A stretch of DNA of 64,000 bases from Pseudomonas sp. BGr12 (GTDB lineage Bacteria > Pseudomonadota > Gammaproteobacteria > Pseudomonadales > Pseudomonadaceae), in NCBI RefSeq assembly GCF_030272895.1, contig NZ_JALRNF010000034.1, forward strand, positions 1-64,000. The letters run 5' to 3'. Shown here in pieces: positions 52,587 through 61,319 of this stretch. Under the pieces are notes generated by a model. That model saw nothing but the letters and a program-made list of their open reading frames with translations. It did no database searches and had not been told where the DNA came from. The position numbers were made by a program, and so were the translations under genes. Position 1 is the stretch's first letter. Every line of letters begins with the position of its first letter.

Positions 52587-53882
52587 ATGACTCACCGTAT
52601 CGTGATTGTCGGCGGCGGCGCCGGCGGCCTGGAACTGGCGACCCGCCTGGGCAAGACCCTGGGTAAGAAAGGCAGCGCCAGTATCACCCTGGTCGACGCC
52701 AACCTGACGCACATCTGGAAACCGTTGCTGCACGAAGTGGCTGCCGGCTCGCTGAACTCCTCGGAAGACGAACTGAACTACGTGGCCCAGGCCAAGTGGA
52801 ATCACTTCCAGTTCCAGCTCGGGCGCATGAGTGGCCTGGACCGCGAGAGCAAGCAGATCCAGCTGGCCGCGACCCTCGATGAAGAGGGCCGCGAGCTGCT
52901 GCCTGCGCGCACCCTGGGTTACGACACCCTGGTCATCGCCGTGGGCAGCAACACCAACGATTTCGGCACCCTGGGGGCTGCCCAGCACTGCCTGTTCCTC
53001 GACACCCGCAAGCAGGCCGAGCGTTTCCACCAGCAGTTGCTCAACCATTACCTGCGCGCCCATGCCGGCGACCAGGCCAATGAAACCATCAGCGTCGCCA
53101 TCGTCGGCGCCGGTGCCACCGGCGTGGAGCTGGCCGCCGAACTGCATCACGCTGCCCACGAGCTGGCGGCCTACGGCCTGGACCGCATCCAGCCCAAGGA
53201 CATGCACATCACCCTGATCGAGGCCGGTCCCCGGGTGTTGCCGGCACTGCCGGAGCGCATCAGCGTGCCGGTGCACAAGACCCTGGAAAAGCTCGGCGTC
53301 ACGGTCATGACCAACGCCGCGGTCAGCGAAGTCACCGCCACCGAACTCAAGACCGGCAATGGCGATGTGATCCAGGCCAGCCTGAAAGTCTGGGCGGCCG
53401 GTATCCGTGCGCCAGGCTTCCTCAAGGATATCGACGGCCTGGAAACCAACCGGATCAACCAGCTGGTGGTGCGCCCTACCCTGCAGACCACCCTGGACGA
53501 CGACATCTTCGCCTTCGGCGACTGCGCCGCCTGCCCACAACCGGGTAGCGACCGCAACGTGCCGCCACGGGCCCAGGCGGCTCACCAGCAGGCTTCGATG
53601 CTGGTCAAGTCGTTCAAGGCGCGCCTGGAAGGCAAGCCGTTGCCGACCTACGCCTACCGTGACTACGGCTCGCTGGTTTCGCTGTCGCGTTTCTCGGCGG
53701 TAGGCAACCTGATGGGCAACCTGACCGGTAGCGTGATGCTCGAGGGCTGGCTGGCGCGGATGTTCTATGTGTCGTTGTACCGCATGCACCAGATGGCACT
53801 GTACGGCACGTTCCGTACGCTGATGCTGATGCTGGGCAGCCGCATTGGCCGGGGTACCGAGCCGCGCCTGAAGCTGCACTGA
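52587..53882 (+). CDS. ndh: type II NADH dehydrogenase
   Basis: A 431-residue single-subunit, non-proton-pumping NADH:quinone oxidoreductase. The FAD-binding motif IVIVGGGAGGLELATRLG is at residues 4-21, the NADH-binding VAIVGAGATGVELAAEL at about 172-188, and the FAD ribityl site FAFGDCAACPQPG at about 308-320. The C-terminal region (SVMLEGWLARMFYVSLYRMHQMALYG) supplies the amphipathic membrane anchor. It feeds electrons to ubiquinone without coupling. It is followed by a REP pair. Confidence 0.95.
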   Translation: MTHRIVIVGGGAGGLELATRLGKTLGKKGSASITLVDANLTHIWKPLLHEVAAGSLNSSEDELNYVAQAKWNHFQFQLGRMSGLDRESKQIQLAATLDEEGRELLPARTLGYDTLVIAVGSNTNDFGTLGAAQHCLFLDTRKQAERFHQQLLNHYLRAHAGDQANETISVAIVGAGATGVELAAELHHAAHELAAYGLDRIQPKDMHITLIEAGPRVLPALPERISVPVHKTLEKLGVTVMTNAAVSEVTATELKTGNGDVIQASLKVWAAGIRAPGFLKDIDGLETNRINQLVVRPTLQTTLDDDIFAFGDCAACPQPGSDRNVPPRAQAAHQQASMLVKSFKARLEGKPLPTYAYRDYGSLVSLSRFSAVGNLMGNLTGSVMLEGWLARMFYVSLYRMHQMALYGTFRTLMLMLGSRIGRGTEPRLKLH

Positions 53883-53897
53883 CGTTCTGCGGTACCT

Positions 53898-53989
53898 GTA
53901 GGAGCGGGCTTGCCCCGCGATCAGGCCGATGTGAGCACTGCTGATGCATTGCCTGCCCCGGCCTCTTCGCGGGGCAAGCCCGCTCCTAC
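53898..53989. repeat. REP inverted pair (class GTAGGAGCGGG)
   Basis: Full-length facing cores lie between the ndh stop and the 3' end of the convergent reductase gene, with a longer spacer (about 45 bases) than the other pairs. Confidence 0.92.
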
Positions 53990-53994
53990 GCGGT

Positions 53995-54516
53995 TTATCT
54001 GAGCACTCGGTAGGTGCTTTGCACGAAACCATTCTCGAATGTGGTGCTGCGCATGTGCTGCAGCTTCACGTCCGCCGCCAACGCCCCGAACAGGGGAATG
54101 CCACTGCCCAATAGCACCGGAATCCGGGTAATGGTCAGTTCATCCAGCCGCCCTTCACGCAAAAAGCTCTGAATCACCTGGCCACCGTCCAGGTACAGGC
54201 TCTTGGCGCCCGTATCGTGCAGATAGTCCACCAGGTCGGCGATCGGCCCGGGATGGACTTCGACACCTTCAGCCTGGCCCAGGGTGCTGCTCAGCACCAC
54301 GACCCGCTTGTGCGGATACGGCCAGTCGCCAAAGGTCAGGACTTTCTCGTAGGTATTGCGGCCCATGACCAGGGTATCGATGGTCGCCATGTAGGCGGCA
54401 TAGCCATGATCGTCACTGGAGCTGGTGGCAACCATCAACCAGTCCAGCTCGCCACTTTCACGGGCAATGAAGCCATCGAGGCTGGTGGCGATGTATACGG
54501 AGGCTTTGAGGGTCAT
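53995..54516 (-). CDS. dihydrofolate-reductase-like (RibD C-terminal) family protein
   Basis: A 173-residue protein with the RibD_C/DHFR-like fold: N-terminal KASVYIATSLDGFIARESGELDWL, central TIDTLVMGRNTYEKVLTFGDWPY, VVLSSTL and YLDGGQVIQSFLREGRLDELTITRIPVLLGSGIPLF. Family members are NADPH-dependent reductases of mostly unknown substrate; it is not a folA or ribD. The ATG follows AAGGGAGCTG. It is a single gene facing ndh, and only a few bases separate its stop from the REP. Confidence 0.85.
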   Translation of the reverse strand: MTLKASVYIATSLDGFIARESGELDWLMVATSSSDDHGYAAYMATIDTLVMGRNTYEKVLTFGDWPYPHKRVVVLSSTLGQAEGVEVHPGPIADLVDYLHDTGAKSLYLDGGQVIQSFLREGRLDELTITRIPVLLGSGIPLFGALAADVKLQHMRSTTFENGFVQSTYRVLR

Positions 54517-54583
54517 GGGGCAGCTCCCTTGCAGAATCTAGCCGGATAGTAGCAGGCAATATTCCAGGCTGCAGAAACGAAAA

Positions 54584-54609
54584 AAGGGCACCCTTTGCAA
54601 GGTGCCCTT
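54584..54609 (-). terminator. intrinsic terminator of the tRNA cluster
   Basis: A perfect stem AAGGGCACC / GGTGCCCTT with an eight-base loop lies 12 bases past the last tRNA, with a T run on the minus strand. Confidence 0.88.
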
Positions 54610-54620
54610 CTTTCTGAATA

Positions 54621-54697
54621 TGGTCGGGGTGAGGGGATTCGAACTCCTGACATCCTGCTCCCAAAGCAGGCGCGCTACCGGACTGCGCTACACCCCG
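54621..54697 (-). tRNA. tRNA-Pro (anticodon TGG), copy 1
   Basis: The minus strand folds as a 77-base tRNA starting CGGGGTG, with anticodon TGG in TTTGGGA, T-loop GTTCGAATC and CCA encoded. It is identical to the copy at 54880-54956. It is the last gene of the cluster. Confidence 0.97.
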
Positions 54698-54699
54698 GT

Positions 54700-54732
54700 A
54701 AAAAAAAAGCACCTGTTACGGCGCCTTTTTTT
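54700..54732 (-). terminator. terminator-like hairpin inside the tRNA cluster
   Basis: On the minus strand AAAAAGGCGCC-GTAACA-GGTGCTTTTTT forms an 11-bp stem with two G-U pairs and a T tail. It lies between tRNA-Lys and tRNA-Pro copy 1 and would reduce expression of the latter. Confidence 0.6.
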
Positions 54733-54798
54733 CGTTGACCAGCCGCTAATGGCAAACTGATCCTTTAAGATCCAAACCCAGCGAACCGAGCTCGAAAA

Positions 54799-54874
54799 TG
54801 GTGGGTCGTGTAGGATTCGAACCTACGACCAATTGGTTAAAAGCCAACTGCTCTACCAACTGAGCTAACGACCC
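54799..54874 (-). tRNA. tRNA-Lys (anticodon TTT)
   Basis: A 76-base cloverleaf on the minus strand: acceptor GGGTCGT, anticodon TTT in CTTTTAA, T-arm GTAGGTTCGAATCCTAC and encoded CCA. Confidence 0.97.
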
Positions 54875-54879
54875 AAATA

Positions 54880-54956
54880 TGGTCGGGGTGAGGGGATTCG
54901 AACTCCTGACATCCTGCTCCCAAAGCAGGCGCGCTACCGGACTGCGCTACACCCCG
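54880..54956 (-). tRNA. tRNA-Pro (anticodon TGG), copy 2
   Basis: A 77-base tRNA identical to copy 1, five bases upstream of tRNA-Lys in the transcript and just downstream of tRNA-Asn. Confidence 0.97.
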
Positions 54957-54960
54957 AAAT

Positions 54961-55036
54961 TGGCTCCGCGACCTGGACTCGAACCAGGGACCCAATGATT
55001 AACAGTCATTTGCTCTACCGACTGAGCTATCGCGGA
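54961..55036 (-). tRNA. tRNA-Asn (anticodon GTT)
   Basis: A 76-base cloverleaf on the minus strand: acceptor TCCGCGA, D-loop AGCTCAGTCGGTAGAG, anticodon GTT in CTGTTAA, T-arm CCTGGTTCGAGTCCAGG and encoded CCA. It is the first gene of the Asn-Pro-Lys-Pro transcript. Confidence 0.97.
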
Positions 55037-55143
55037 ACTACAAACTTCGTTACAACATTTACTGCAATTTCGAAAACCGTATCGCTACCGCTTCGAACAC
55101 TTCGACCGTTCGCATCGCTGCGTTCGTGTCTCTGTGGCGCCGT

Positions 55144-55171
55144 ATTCTACAGCCTTCGAAACCCTTGTCAA
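55144..55171 (-). promoter_or_regulatory. strong sigma-70 promoter of the tRNA operon
   Basis: On the minus strand a consensus TTGACA and a TAGAAT are separated by 16 bases and followed by a GC-rich discriminator (ACGGCGCC), as in stringently controlled stable-RNA promoters. It lies about 110 bases upstream of tRNA-Asn. Confidence 0.8.
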
Positions 55172-55300
55172 TCCCTAATTTGCATTCAACTTACTGATTT
55201 GCAACTTTTTTTCAGATTTCCAGTTTTGCCGGAAAGCTGCGGGGTGACATACAGCGGGGCGCACTTTACAAGCACTGAAGAAAAAATGCAAAGAAAAAAA

Positions 55301-55322
55301 AGGCCCCGATAATCGGGGCCTT
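55301..55322 (-). terminator. intrinsic terminator of clpB
   Basis: A perfect stem AGGCCCCGAT / ATCGGGGCCT lies 19 bases past the clpB stop and is followed on the minus strand by a run of seven Ts. Confidence 0.93.
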
Positions 55323-55341
55323 GATCTAAGCCTGTGAAAAC

Positions 55342-57906
55342 TCAGGCAAAGACGATTTCCTCACCCTCTACCTGGGCGGTGATCGCCGTGCCCGGCAGGA
55401 ACTTGCCCGCCAGGATCAGCTGCGCCAGCGGGTTCTCGATCCAGCGCTGGATCGCCCGTTTCAGTGGCCGTGCGCCGTAGACCGGGTCGTAACCGACGGC
55501 GATCAGTTTATCCAGCGCCTCGTCGCTCAGCTCCAGGCTCAGGTCGCGCTCGGCCAGGCGGCTGCGCAGGCGACCCAGCTGGATCTGGGTAATGCCGGCG
55601 ATCTGGTCGCGACCCAGCGGCTCGAACACCACCACTTCGTCGATCCGGTTGATGAACTCGGGACGGAAATGCGACCCGACCGCGTCCATCACCGCAGCGC
55701 GCTGCGCCTCGCGATCGCCTACCAGGTCCTGGATCTGCGCGGAGCCCAGGTTGGAGGTCATCACGATCACCGTATTGCGGAAATCCACCGTACGGCCGTG
55801 ACTGTCGGTCAGGCGACCGTCTTCGAGCACCTGCAGCAACACGTTGAACACATCCGGGTGGGCCTTCTCGACCTCGTCGAGCAGCACCACCGAATAGGGT
55901 TTGCGCCGCACCGCCTCGGTCAGGTAGCCGCCCTCTTCATAGCCGACGTAGCCTGGTGGCGCACCGATCAGGCGGGCCACGGAGTGTTTCTCCATGAACT
56001 CGGACATGTCGATCCGCACCATTGCCTCTTCGGTGTCGAACAGGAACTCCGCCAGCGCCTTGCACAGTTCGGTCTTGCCCACCCCGGTCGGGCCGAGGAA
56101 CAGGAACGAGCCGCTTGGCCGGTTCGGGTCGGAGAGCCCGGCACGGGAACGGCGCACGGCGTTGGAGACCGCGACAACGGCCTCTTCCTGACCGATCACG
56201 CGCTGGTGCAGCAGGTTTTCCATTTTCAGCAGTTTTTCCCGCTCGCCTTCGAGCATCTTGGACACGGGGATGCCGGTCCACTTGGACACGACTTCGGCGA
56301 TTTCCTCTTCGGTCACCTTGTTGCGCAGCAGCTGGTTCTCGGCCTTGCCGTGCTGGTCGACCATCTGCAGGCTGCGCTCCAGATCCGGGATCACCCCGTA
56401 CTGCAGTTCGGCCATGCGGCTGAGGTCGCCTTTGCGCCGTGCGGTTTCCAGCTCCTGGCGTGCCTGCTCGATCTTTTGCTGGATCTGCGCAGAGCCCTGT
56501 ACCTCGGCTTTTTCCGAAGTCCAGACTTCTTCCAGGTCGGCGTATTCACGCTCCAGCCGGGCAATCTCTTCGGTGAGCTTCTCCAGGCGCTTGAGGGCGG
56601 CCTCGTCGTCTTCCTTCTTCAGCGCCTGGGATTCGACCTTCAGTTGAATCAGGCGACGTTCCAGGCGGTCGAGCACCTCCGGCTTGGAGTCGATCTCCAT
56701 ACGGATACGGCTGGCCGCTTCGTCGATCAGGTCGATGGCCTTGTCCGGCAGCTGGCGGTCAGTGATGTAGCGATGGCTGAGCTTGGCCGCGGCGATGATC
56801 GCGCCGTCGGTGATCGCCACCTTGTGGTGCACCTCGTAACGCTCCTTGAGGCCACGCAGGATGGCGATGGTGTCTTCCTCGCTCGGCTCCTCCACCAGCA
56901 CTTTCTGGAAGCGCCGCTCAAGGGCTGCGTCCTTCTCGATGTACTGACGGTATTCGTTCAGCGTGGTCGCACCGACGCAATGCAGCTCGCCACGGGCCAG
57001 GGCCGGCTTGAGCATGTTGCCGGCATCCATGGAGCCCTCGCCCTTGCCGGCGCCGACCATGGTGTGCAGTTCGTCGATGAACAGGATGATCTGCCCTTCC
57101 TGCTTGGACAGTTCGTTGAGCAGTGCCTTGAGGCGCTCTTCGAACTCACCGCGAAACTTCGCCCCGGCAATCAGCGCGCCCATGTCCAGCGACAGCAGAC
57201 GCTTGCCTTTGAGGCCATCCGGCACTTCGCCATTGATGATGCGCTGGGCCAGGCCTTCGGCGATGGCGGTTTTACCCACGCCAGGCTCACCGATCAGCAC
57301 CGGGTTGTTCTTGGTCCGGCGTTGCAGCACCTGGATGGTGCGGCGGATTTCGTCGTCACGGCCGATCACCGGATCGAGCTTGCCGTCTTCGGCACGCTTG
57401 GTCAGGTCGACGGTGTACTTGTCCAGGGCCTGGCGCGACTCTTCGGCGTTCGGGTCGTTGACCGCCTCGCCGCCGCGCAGGTTGCTGATGGCGTTTTCCA
57501 GGGCTTTCTTGGTTACGCCCTGGCCGAGCAGCAGCTTGCCCAGCTTGCTGTTCTCGTCCATGGCCGCCAGCAGCACCAGCTCGCTGGAGATGAACTGGTC
57601 GCCCTTCTGCTGGGCCAGGCGGTCGGCCTGGTTGAGCAGGCGCGCCAGGTCCTGGGACATATTGACGTCGCCGGTCGGGTTCTGGATTTTCGGCAGTTGG
57701 TCGAGCTCTTTGCTCAACGCCTTGCGCAGGCTGTTGACGTCGAAGCCCACCTGCATCAGCAGCGGCTTGATCGAACCACCTTGCTGATCGATCAGGGCTT
57801 GCAGCAGGTGTGCGGGCTCGATGGCTGGATGGTCCATGCCAACGGCCAGGGATTGGGAGTCGGATAACGCCAGTTGGAGCTTGCTGGTCAAACGGTCTAT
57901 TCGCAT
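55342..57906 (-). CDS. clpB: ATP-dependent disaggregase ClpB
   Basis: An 854-residue hexameric AAA+ chaperone that threads proteins out of aggregates with DnaK. It has an N-terminal Clp repeat domain (1-145), NBD1 with Walker [15 protein letters not shown] (about 206-219), and the long coiled-coil M domain (about 410-525). NBD2 has Walker [15 protein letters not shown] (about 605) and the C-terminal Clp domain (about 755-850). Full length is normal. A strong ribosome site (AAGGAAGG) precedes the ATG at 57906, with a sigma-32-type promoter about 80-105 bases upstream. Confidence 0.98.
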   Translation of the reverse strand: MRIDRLTSKLQLALSDSQSLAVGMDHPAIEPAHLLQALIDQQGGSIKPLLMQVGFDVNSLRKALSKELDQLPKIQNPTGDVNMSQDLARLLNQADRLAQQKGDQFISSELVLLAAMDENSKLGKLLLGQGVTKKALENAISNLRGGEAVNDPNAEESRQALDKYTVDLTKRAEDGKLDPVIGRDDEIRRTIQVLQRRTKNNPVLIGEPGVGKTAIAEGLAQRIINGEVPDGLKGKRLLSLDMGALIAGAKFRGEFEERLKALLNELSKQEGQIILFIDELHTMVGAGKGEGSMDAGNMLKPALARGELHCVGATTLNEYRQYIEKDAALERRFQKVLVEEPSEEDTIAILRGLKERYEVHHKVAITDGAIIAAAKLSHRYITDRQLPDKAIDLIDEAASRIRMEIDSKPEVLDRLERRLIQLKVESQALKKEDDEAALKRLEKLTEEIARLEREYADLEEVWTSEKAEVQGSAQIQQKIEQARQELETARRKGDLSRMAELQYGVIPDLERSLQMVDQHGKAENQLLRNKVTEEEIAEVVSKWTGIPVSKMLEGEREKLLKMENLLHQRVIGQEEAVVAVSNAVRRSRAGLSDPNRPSGSFLFLGPTGVGKTELCKALAEFLFDTEEAMVRIDMSEFMEKHSVARLIGAPPGYVGYEEGGYLTEAVRRKPYSVVLLDEVEKAHPDVFNVLLQVLEDGRLTDSHGRTVDFRNTVIVMTSNLGSAQIQDLVGDREAQRAAVMDAVGSHFRPEFINRIDEVVVFEPLGRDQIAGITQIQLGRLRSRLAERDLSLELSDEALDKLIAVGYDPVYGARPLKRAIQRWIENPLAQLILAGKFLPGTAITAQVEGEEIVFA

Positions 57907-57982
57907 AAGTTACCTTCCTTTATGGGCAGGCCGGAGCGATGGACACACCTGATGAAGAAAAACCTGCCAGAGATACCCTTCT

Positions 57983-58010
57983 AGATAGGGTTGATTCTGG
58001 AAGATTCAAG
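57983..58010 (-). promoter_or_regulatory. heat-shock (sigma-32) promoter of clpB
   Basis: On the minus strand CTTGAA, then 14 bases, then CCCTATCT closely match the sigma-32 pattern CTTGAAA / CCCCATnT. It lies between the pgeF stop and the clpB start. Confidence 0.75.
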
Positions 58011-58030
58011 CGCGACGGGCTTGATCCAGG

Positions 58031-58771
58031 TCAGCGTGGCGTGAGCCAGACCAGGGAGGCGAAGCGACCGCCTTGCGGAGTACGCCGGTAAGAATAGAAG
58101 CGTGGATCGCTGACGGTGCAAAATCCGCCGCCATACACCGCGGTGACGCCACGGGCGGCCAGGCGCAGGCGCGCCAGGGCGTAGATGTCGGCCATGAGCT
58201 TGTCCGGTCGGGCGCCGGGCACAAAGGCCTGGGCCGTTTCCGGATGAACGGTCGTGAACGCATCGCGCACTTCCAGGCCGACCTCGAAGGCTTGCGGGCC
58301 AATGGCCGGGCCCAGCCACACCAGCACCTCTTCAGGGGGCAAGGCCAGGCGCTCGAGGGTGGCCTCGATCACCCCGCCGGCCAGCCCGCGCCAGCCGGCA
58401 TGGGCCGCTGCGACACGGGTACCGGCGCGGTCGCAGAACAGCAGCGGCAGGCAATCGGCGGTCATCACCGTGCAGGCGATACCCGGCGTGGCCGTCCAGC
58501 TGGCGTCGGCTTCGGCAATCACGCCTGGGTCGGCATCGGCCACCACCACGCCGTGCACCTGCTTGAGCCAGGCCGGCTGGATGCCGAACTCGGCGGTCAG
58601 GCGTCGACGGTTCTCGGCCACCGCGTCAGGCGCATCGCCCACATGGTCGCCGAGGTTGAAGCTTTCATAGGGCGGCAGGCTGACACCGCCGGCACGGGTG
58701 GTGACGCACGCACGCACCCCGGCTGGCGCTGGCCAGTCCGGGATCAGCAAATCGTGCGCCAGCTCACTCAT
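58031..58771 (-). CDS. pgeF: peptidoglycan editing factor PgeF (laccase-domain, YfiH family)
   Basis: A 246-residue member of the DUF152/LACC1 family. The conserved metal/active-site histidines and cysteine are visible in LKQVHGVV, TADCLPLLF and AAHAGWRGLAGG. PgeF hydrolyses wrongly built UDP-MurNAc-L-Ser intermediates, keeping L-Ala in peptidoglycan; related proteins act as purine nucleoside enzymes. The start at 58771 overlaps the rluD stop by 4 bases, the conserved rluD-pgeF pair upstream of clpB. Confidence 0.94.
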   Translation of the reverse strand: MSELAHDLLIPDWPAPAGVRACVTTRAGGVSLPPYESFNLGDHVGDAPDAVAENRRRLTAEFGIQPAWLKQVHGVVVADADPGVIAEADASWTATPGIACTVMTADCLPLLFCDRAGTRVAAAHAGWRGLAGGVIEATLERLALPPEEVLVWLGPAIGPQAFEVGLEVRDAFTTVHPETAQAFVPGARPDKLMADIYALARLRLAARGVTAVYGGGFCTVSDPRFYSYRRTPQGGRFASLVWLTPR

Positions 58772-59730
58772 CCGACGAACGCCTCGCGGTCCTGCTTGAG
58801 CAGCGACAGCAGCCAGACGAAGTCATCCGGCAGCGCCGACTCCCAGCCCATGCGCTCGCCGGTCACCGGGTGATCCAGCTCCAGGAAGCGTGCATGCAGG
58901 GCCTGGCGCGGGAAGGTCTTGAGCGCCTCGACCATGGTTGGACTGGCGGCTGGCGGAATGCGGAAGCGCCCGCCGTAGACCGGATCGCCGACCAACGGGA
59001 AGTTCACGTGGGCCATGTGCACACGGATCTGGTGGGTACGGCCGGTTTCCAGCTTGACCCGCACATGGGTGTGGGAGCGGAAGCGCTCCAGCACACGGTA
59101 GTGGCTGACCGCCGGCTTGCCGCCTTCGGTCACCGCCATGCGCTGGCGCTGCCCGCCATGGCGGCCGATCGGTGCGTTGATCTTGCCGCCGGCGGTGACC
59201 ACGCCGATCACGATGCATTCATAGATGCGGCTGACGCTGCGGCTTTGCAACTGGGCAACCAGCTGGGTCTGCGCCTGGATGGTCTTGGCCACCACCATCA
59301 GACCGGTGGTGTCCTTGTCCAGGCGGTGGACGATGCCGGCACGCGGTACGTTGATGATGTCCGGTACATGGTGCAGCAGGGCATTGAGCAGGGTGCCATC
59401 GGCGTGGCCCGCAGCCGGGTGCACCACCAGGCCGGCGGGCTTGTTGATCACCAGGATGTGGTCGTCTTCGTAGACGATATCCAGCTCGATATCCTGGGCC
59501 AGCCACTCGCCCTGGGCTTCCTGCTCGGCCTCCAGGGCCAGCAGCGAGCCGCCGTGGACGATATCGCGCGGACGCAGGACGGCGCCATCGACGGTCAGGC
59601 GCCCCTCCTTGATCCAGGTGGACAGGCGCGAGCGCGAGTGCTCAGCGAACAATTGGGCGGCGACTTGGTCGAGGCGTTGCCCGCCCAATTCGGACGGCAC
59701 CTCTGCGCTAAGTTGAATGATCTCGGACAT
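58768..59730 (-). CDS. rluD: 23S rRNA pseudouridine(1911/1915/1917) synthase
   Basis: A 320-residue enzyme with an N-terminal S4 RNA-binding domain (about 18-80, RLDQVAAQLFAEHSRSRLSTWIKEGRLTVDG) and a pseudouridine synthase domain. The catalytic Asp is in GIVHRLDKDTTGLMVVAKT. It modifies helix 69 of 23S rRNA. The ATG at 59730 (MSEIIQLSAEV) gives the normal length; the much longer upstream frame crosses the divergent bamD gene and is not coding. Confidence 0.95.
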   Translation of the reverse strand: MSEIIQLSAEVPSELGGQRLDQVAAQLFAEHSRSRLSTWIKEGRLTVDGAVLRPRDIVHGGSLLALEAEQEAQGEWLAQDIELDIVYEDDHILVINKPAGLVVHPAAGHADGTLLNALLHHVPDIINVPRAGIVHRLDKDTTGLMVVAKTIQAQTQLVAQLQSRSVSRIYECIVIGVVTAGGKINAPIGRHGGQRQRMAVTEGGKPAVSHYRVLERFRSHTHVRVKLETGRTHQIRVHMAHVNFPLVGDPVYGGRFRIPPAASPTMVEALKTFPRQALHARFLELDHPVTGERMGWESALPDDFVWLLSLLKQDREAFVG

Positions 59731-59880
59731 GCTCGAATCAGCGGGCGGCACAGCCTTTGGTTTCGACTGCGCGCTTGTGGTTAAATACGACATCTTTTGC
59801 CCCGGGTAATGTGCCGGGGTGCTCATCATAACAGGACGGCCACGCCCAAGACAGCGGCCGTCATAGGGACGCAAGCCGCT

Positions 59881-60897
59881 ATGCAAGTGAAACACCTGCT
59901 GCTGATCGCCATCCTCGGACTCACCGCTGCCTGTTCTTCGAAGGAAGTCGTCGACGAAAACCTGAGCGAAGCCGAGCTGTACCAGCAGGCGCAGGCCGAC
60001 CTGGACAACCATAGCTACACCAGCGCCACCAGCAAGCTCAAGGCCCTGGAGTCGCGCTACCCGTTCGGCCGCTATGCCGACCAGGCCCAGCTCGAGCTGA
60101 TCTACGCGAACTACAAGAACGCCGAGCCGGAAGCCGCCAAGTCGGCTGCCGAGCGTTTCATTCGCTTGCATCCCCAGCACCCGAACGTCGATTACGCCTA
60201 CTACCTCAAGGGCCTGACCTCCTTCGACCAGGACCGCGGCCTGCTGGCGCGCTTCCTGCCGCTGGACATGACCAAGCGTGACCCGGGCGCCGCCCGCGAC
60301 TCGTACAACGAATTCGCCCAGCTGACCAGCCGCTTCCCCAACAGCCGCTACTCGCCGGATGCCAAGCAGCGCATGATCTACCTGCGCAACCTGCTGGCCT
60401 CCTACGAGATCCACGTGGCCGACTACTACCTGACCCGTCAGGCCTACGTCGCCGCCGCCAACCGTGGCCGCTACGTAGTGGAGAACTTCCAGGAAACCCC
60501 ATCGGTCGGCGACGGCCTGGCGGTGATGACCGAGGCCTACATGCGCCTGCACCTGGACGAACTGGCGGCCACCAGTCTGGAAACCCTCAAGCTCAACTAC
60601 CCGGATCACCCGAGCCTGGTCGACGGCCAGTTCCAGCCCAAGCAGGATGAAGCCGACAACCGCTCCTGGCTGTCCAAGGCCACCCTGGGCCTGATCGAGA
60701 CCGAAACCCCGCTGCCGCCGGGCGAAACCCGCGCCAACCAGGACGTGATCAAGCAGTACGAAGACGCCAAGGAAGCGATTCCGGCCGAACTGCTGCCAAA
60801 AGAAGGCGATGCCGTCGAGGAAGAAGAGCACGAAGCGGAAGGCAACAACGAAGACCGCTCCTGGTTCAGCTACATGACCTTCGGCGTGTTCGACTGA
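59881..60897 (+). CDS. bamD: outer-membrane assembly lipoprotein BamD
   Basis: A 338-residue lipoprotein with lipobox LGLTAAC (Cys18) and five tetratricopeptide-type repeats over about residues 30-245 (for example AEYQQA-type helices in [32 protein letters not shown]). BamD is the essential partner of BamA in beta-barrel insertion. The C-terminal extension (about 260-338) is acidic and low in complexity, as in other pseudomonads. The ATG at 59881 gives an ideal signal. It is divergent from rluD, and a terminator follows. Confidence 0.96.
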   Translation: MQVKHLLLIAILGLTAACSSKEVVDENLSEAELYQQAQADLDNHSYTSATSKLKALESRYPFGRYADQAQLELIYANYKNAEPEAAKSAAERFIRLHPQHPNVDYAYYLKGLTSFDQDRGLLARFLPLDMTKRDPGAARDSYNEFAQLTSRFPNSRYSPDAKQRMIYLRNLLASYEIHVADYYLTRQAYVAAANRGRYVVENFQETPSVGDGLAVMTEAYMRLHLDELAATSLETLKLNYPDHPSLVDGQFQPKQDEADNRSWLSKATLGLIETETPLPPGETRANQDVIKQYEDAKEAIPAELLPKEGDAVEEEEHEAEGNNEDRSWFSYMTFGVFD

Positions 60898-60914
60898 TCG
60901 AGCATGCAACAGAT

Positions 60915-60942
60915 AAAGGGAGGCCAAGGCCTCCCTTTTTTC
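60915..60942 (+). terminator. intrinsic terminator after bamD
   Basis: A perfect stem AAAGGGAGGCC / GGCCTCCCTTT is followed by Ts, 18 bases past the stop. Confidence 0.93.
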
Positions 60943-60990
60943 TTGCCCGAGCCCTAGACTGAAGGCTCTTCACTGACAAAGCTGGACACC

Positions 60991-61221
60991 ATGGTTCGCC
61001 TACTTTTCTGGATCGCCCTGATTGCCGCCGCCGTCTGGTTGTGGCGCAAGTTCAAGGCCAGCAATGCCGCCACACCCGACAACAGCCTCGAAGACCCGCT
61101 GAAGATGGTGCGCTGCGCCCATTGCGGCGTGCACCTGCCCAACGACCGCGCCCTGCGCCAGGGCAGTCAGTGGTATTGCAGCCAGGCCCATCTGGAGCAA
61201 GGGCCGGGCGCGCAACGCTAG
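60991..61221 (+). CDS. PP0621-family small membrane zinc-ribbon protein
   Basis: A 76-residue protein with one N-terminal membrane helix (about 3-20, RLLFWIALIAAAVWLWRKF) and a C-terminal CxxC...C pattern (MVRCAHCGVHLPND...WYCSQAH) suggesting a zinc finger. It matches the PP0621 family, named from P. putida, which is usually found beside bamD. The function is unknown. It is a single gene followed by a REP pair. Confidence 0.87.
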   Translation: MVRLLFWIALIAAAVWLWRKFKASNAATPDNSLEDPLKMVRCAHCGVHLPNDRALRQGSQWYCSQAHLEQGPGAQR

Positions 61222-61249
61222 GCCCACGCCCCTATTTCGACCGCGATCG

Positions 61250-61319
61250 GTGGGAGCGGGCTTGCCCCGCGATTGCGTACGATCAGGTACATCGCATCGC
61301 GGGGCAAGCCCGCTCCTAC
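61250..61319. repeat. REP inverted pair overlapping the thiO stop
   Basis: A standard facing pair. The right arm reads CCCGCTCCTAC, and its CTA is the thiO stop codon on the minus strand. Confidence 0.92.

Larger units (their letters stand above)
55037..55341. other. 305-base gap between the tRNA cluster and clpB
   Basis: This gap holds the tRNA promoter (55144-55171) and the clpB terminator (55301-55322). The remainder is AT-richer and shows no credible gene. Confidence 0.7.

Noticed and set aside
55669..57867. 732-codon plus-strand frame antisense to clpB
   Set aside because: ClpB is unmistakable and full length; the frame is a codon-bias artefact.
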